Shown: positions 6,090 through 6,306 of the stretch, one piece after another | Numbering within the stretch: the stretch's first letter is position 1 | How the letters are laid out: each line of letters starts with the position of its first letter | Source: an uncultured Bacteroidales bacterium | GTDB taxonomy: Bacteria; Bacteroidota; Bacteroidia; Bacteroidales; Paludibacteraceae | Direction: 5' to 3' | Assembly (NCBI GenBank): GCA_946405045.1 | Contig: CAMJFV010000125.1 | Span: 1-6,306, forward strand | DNA: 6,306 bases | Made by a program: the position numbers and the translations under genes | The notes under the pieces: model-generated | Databases searched by the model: none | What the model was told of the DNA's origin: nothing | The model's input: the letters and a program-made list of their open reading frames with translations, nothing else

Positions 6090-6306
6090 TTATCTTTTTC
6101 TTTTCAATATTGATAATTCGTCTAATATATCACATTTTATTAACTTCAATCCTATGAAATACACAACCCCTCCCACAACCATACTTACAGAAAGTCTCAA
6201 AAGAGGTCCAAAATCCATATACATTTTCGACTGCCATACGATCAACACCATCACAATAGATATAATCAAATATGGAGCAACATCTTTTATCATTTCTGAA
6301 ATGGAA
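6090..6306 (-). CDS. C-terminal end of a polysaccharide flippase-like protein (partial)
   Basis: The frame is open to the right edge and ends in TAA at 6092-6090, giving 71 residues; the internal methionine at 6293 is not the start. Two membrane segments are visible (PYLIISIVMVLIVWQ and LLRLSVSMVVGGVVYFIGLKL), then a cytoplasmic tail, CDILDELSILKRKR. The 'IKDV.PYL' entry, the helix pair and the 'LDE...KRKR' tail match the last two helices of Bacteroidales Wzx/MATE-type lipopolysaccharide or capsule flippases (Polysacc_synt_C region), which move lipid-linked oligosaccharide across the inner membrane. Only the tail is present, so the family call is moderate; another multi-pass membrane protein cannot be excluded. 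The YfhO-like gene starts 6 bases downstream, so both are probably on one transcript. Confidence 0.7.
   Translation of the reverse strand, partial: SISEMIKDVAPYLIISIVMVLIVWQSKMYMDFGPLLRLSVSMVVGGVVYFIGLKLIKCDILDELSILKRKR

Noticed and set aside
6090..6293. Separate 67-residue small membrane protein
   Set aside because: The frame continues to the window edge without a stop and resembles the tail of a flippase, so the internal ATG is unlikely to be a real start.

Overview
The window looks like a piece of a Bacteroidota chromosome, probably Bacteroidales (Bacteroides/Prevotella-like). This rests on protein character: a YfhO-type membrane protein following a polysaccharide flippase, a flavodoxin-family protein and a flavoredoxin of the kind common in that order, and small winged-helix proteins. 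Start codons often sit behind A-rich leaders rather than strong Shine-Dalgarno sequences. The genus cannot be fixed from the sequence alone.

All nine genes lie on the minus strand, so transcription runs from right to left. There is no non-coding stretch above 300 bases; the largest gap is 78 bases (3459-3536). I see no RNA gene, transposase, CRISPR array or tRNA.

Right part (6306 down to 3537), envelope glycan module: the last 71 residues of a membrane protein that looks like the C-terminus of a Wzx/MATE-type polysaccharide flippase, then after 6 bases a complete 848-residue YfhO-family protein (multi-pass membrane, likely GT-C type). A 31-base hairpin (3490-3520) follows and separates this module from the next.

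Left part (3458 down to the left edge), a tight seven-gene run with gaps of 5-38 bases or overlaps: (1) a flavodoxin-fold FMN protein with a four-cysteine insert; (2) a 59-residue cysteine-rich protein that a 60-residue ORF cutoff misses; (3) a YihX-like HAD hydrolase whose start overlaps the stop of gene 2 as ATGA; (4) a 68-residue HARE-HTH-like winged-helix protein overlapping the HAD gene by 11 bases; (5) a flavoredoxin-type flavin reductase; (6) a 59-residue winged-helix protein; (7) an MFS transporter that runs off the left edge.

The seven genes look like one transcription unit. Two FMN proteins, a cysteine-rich putative metal-binding protein, two small putative DNA-binding proteins and an exporter-like MFS protein would fit a redox or xenobiotic response cassette. 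That joint function is inference; no single gene proves it.
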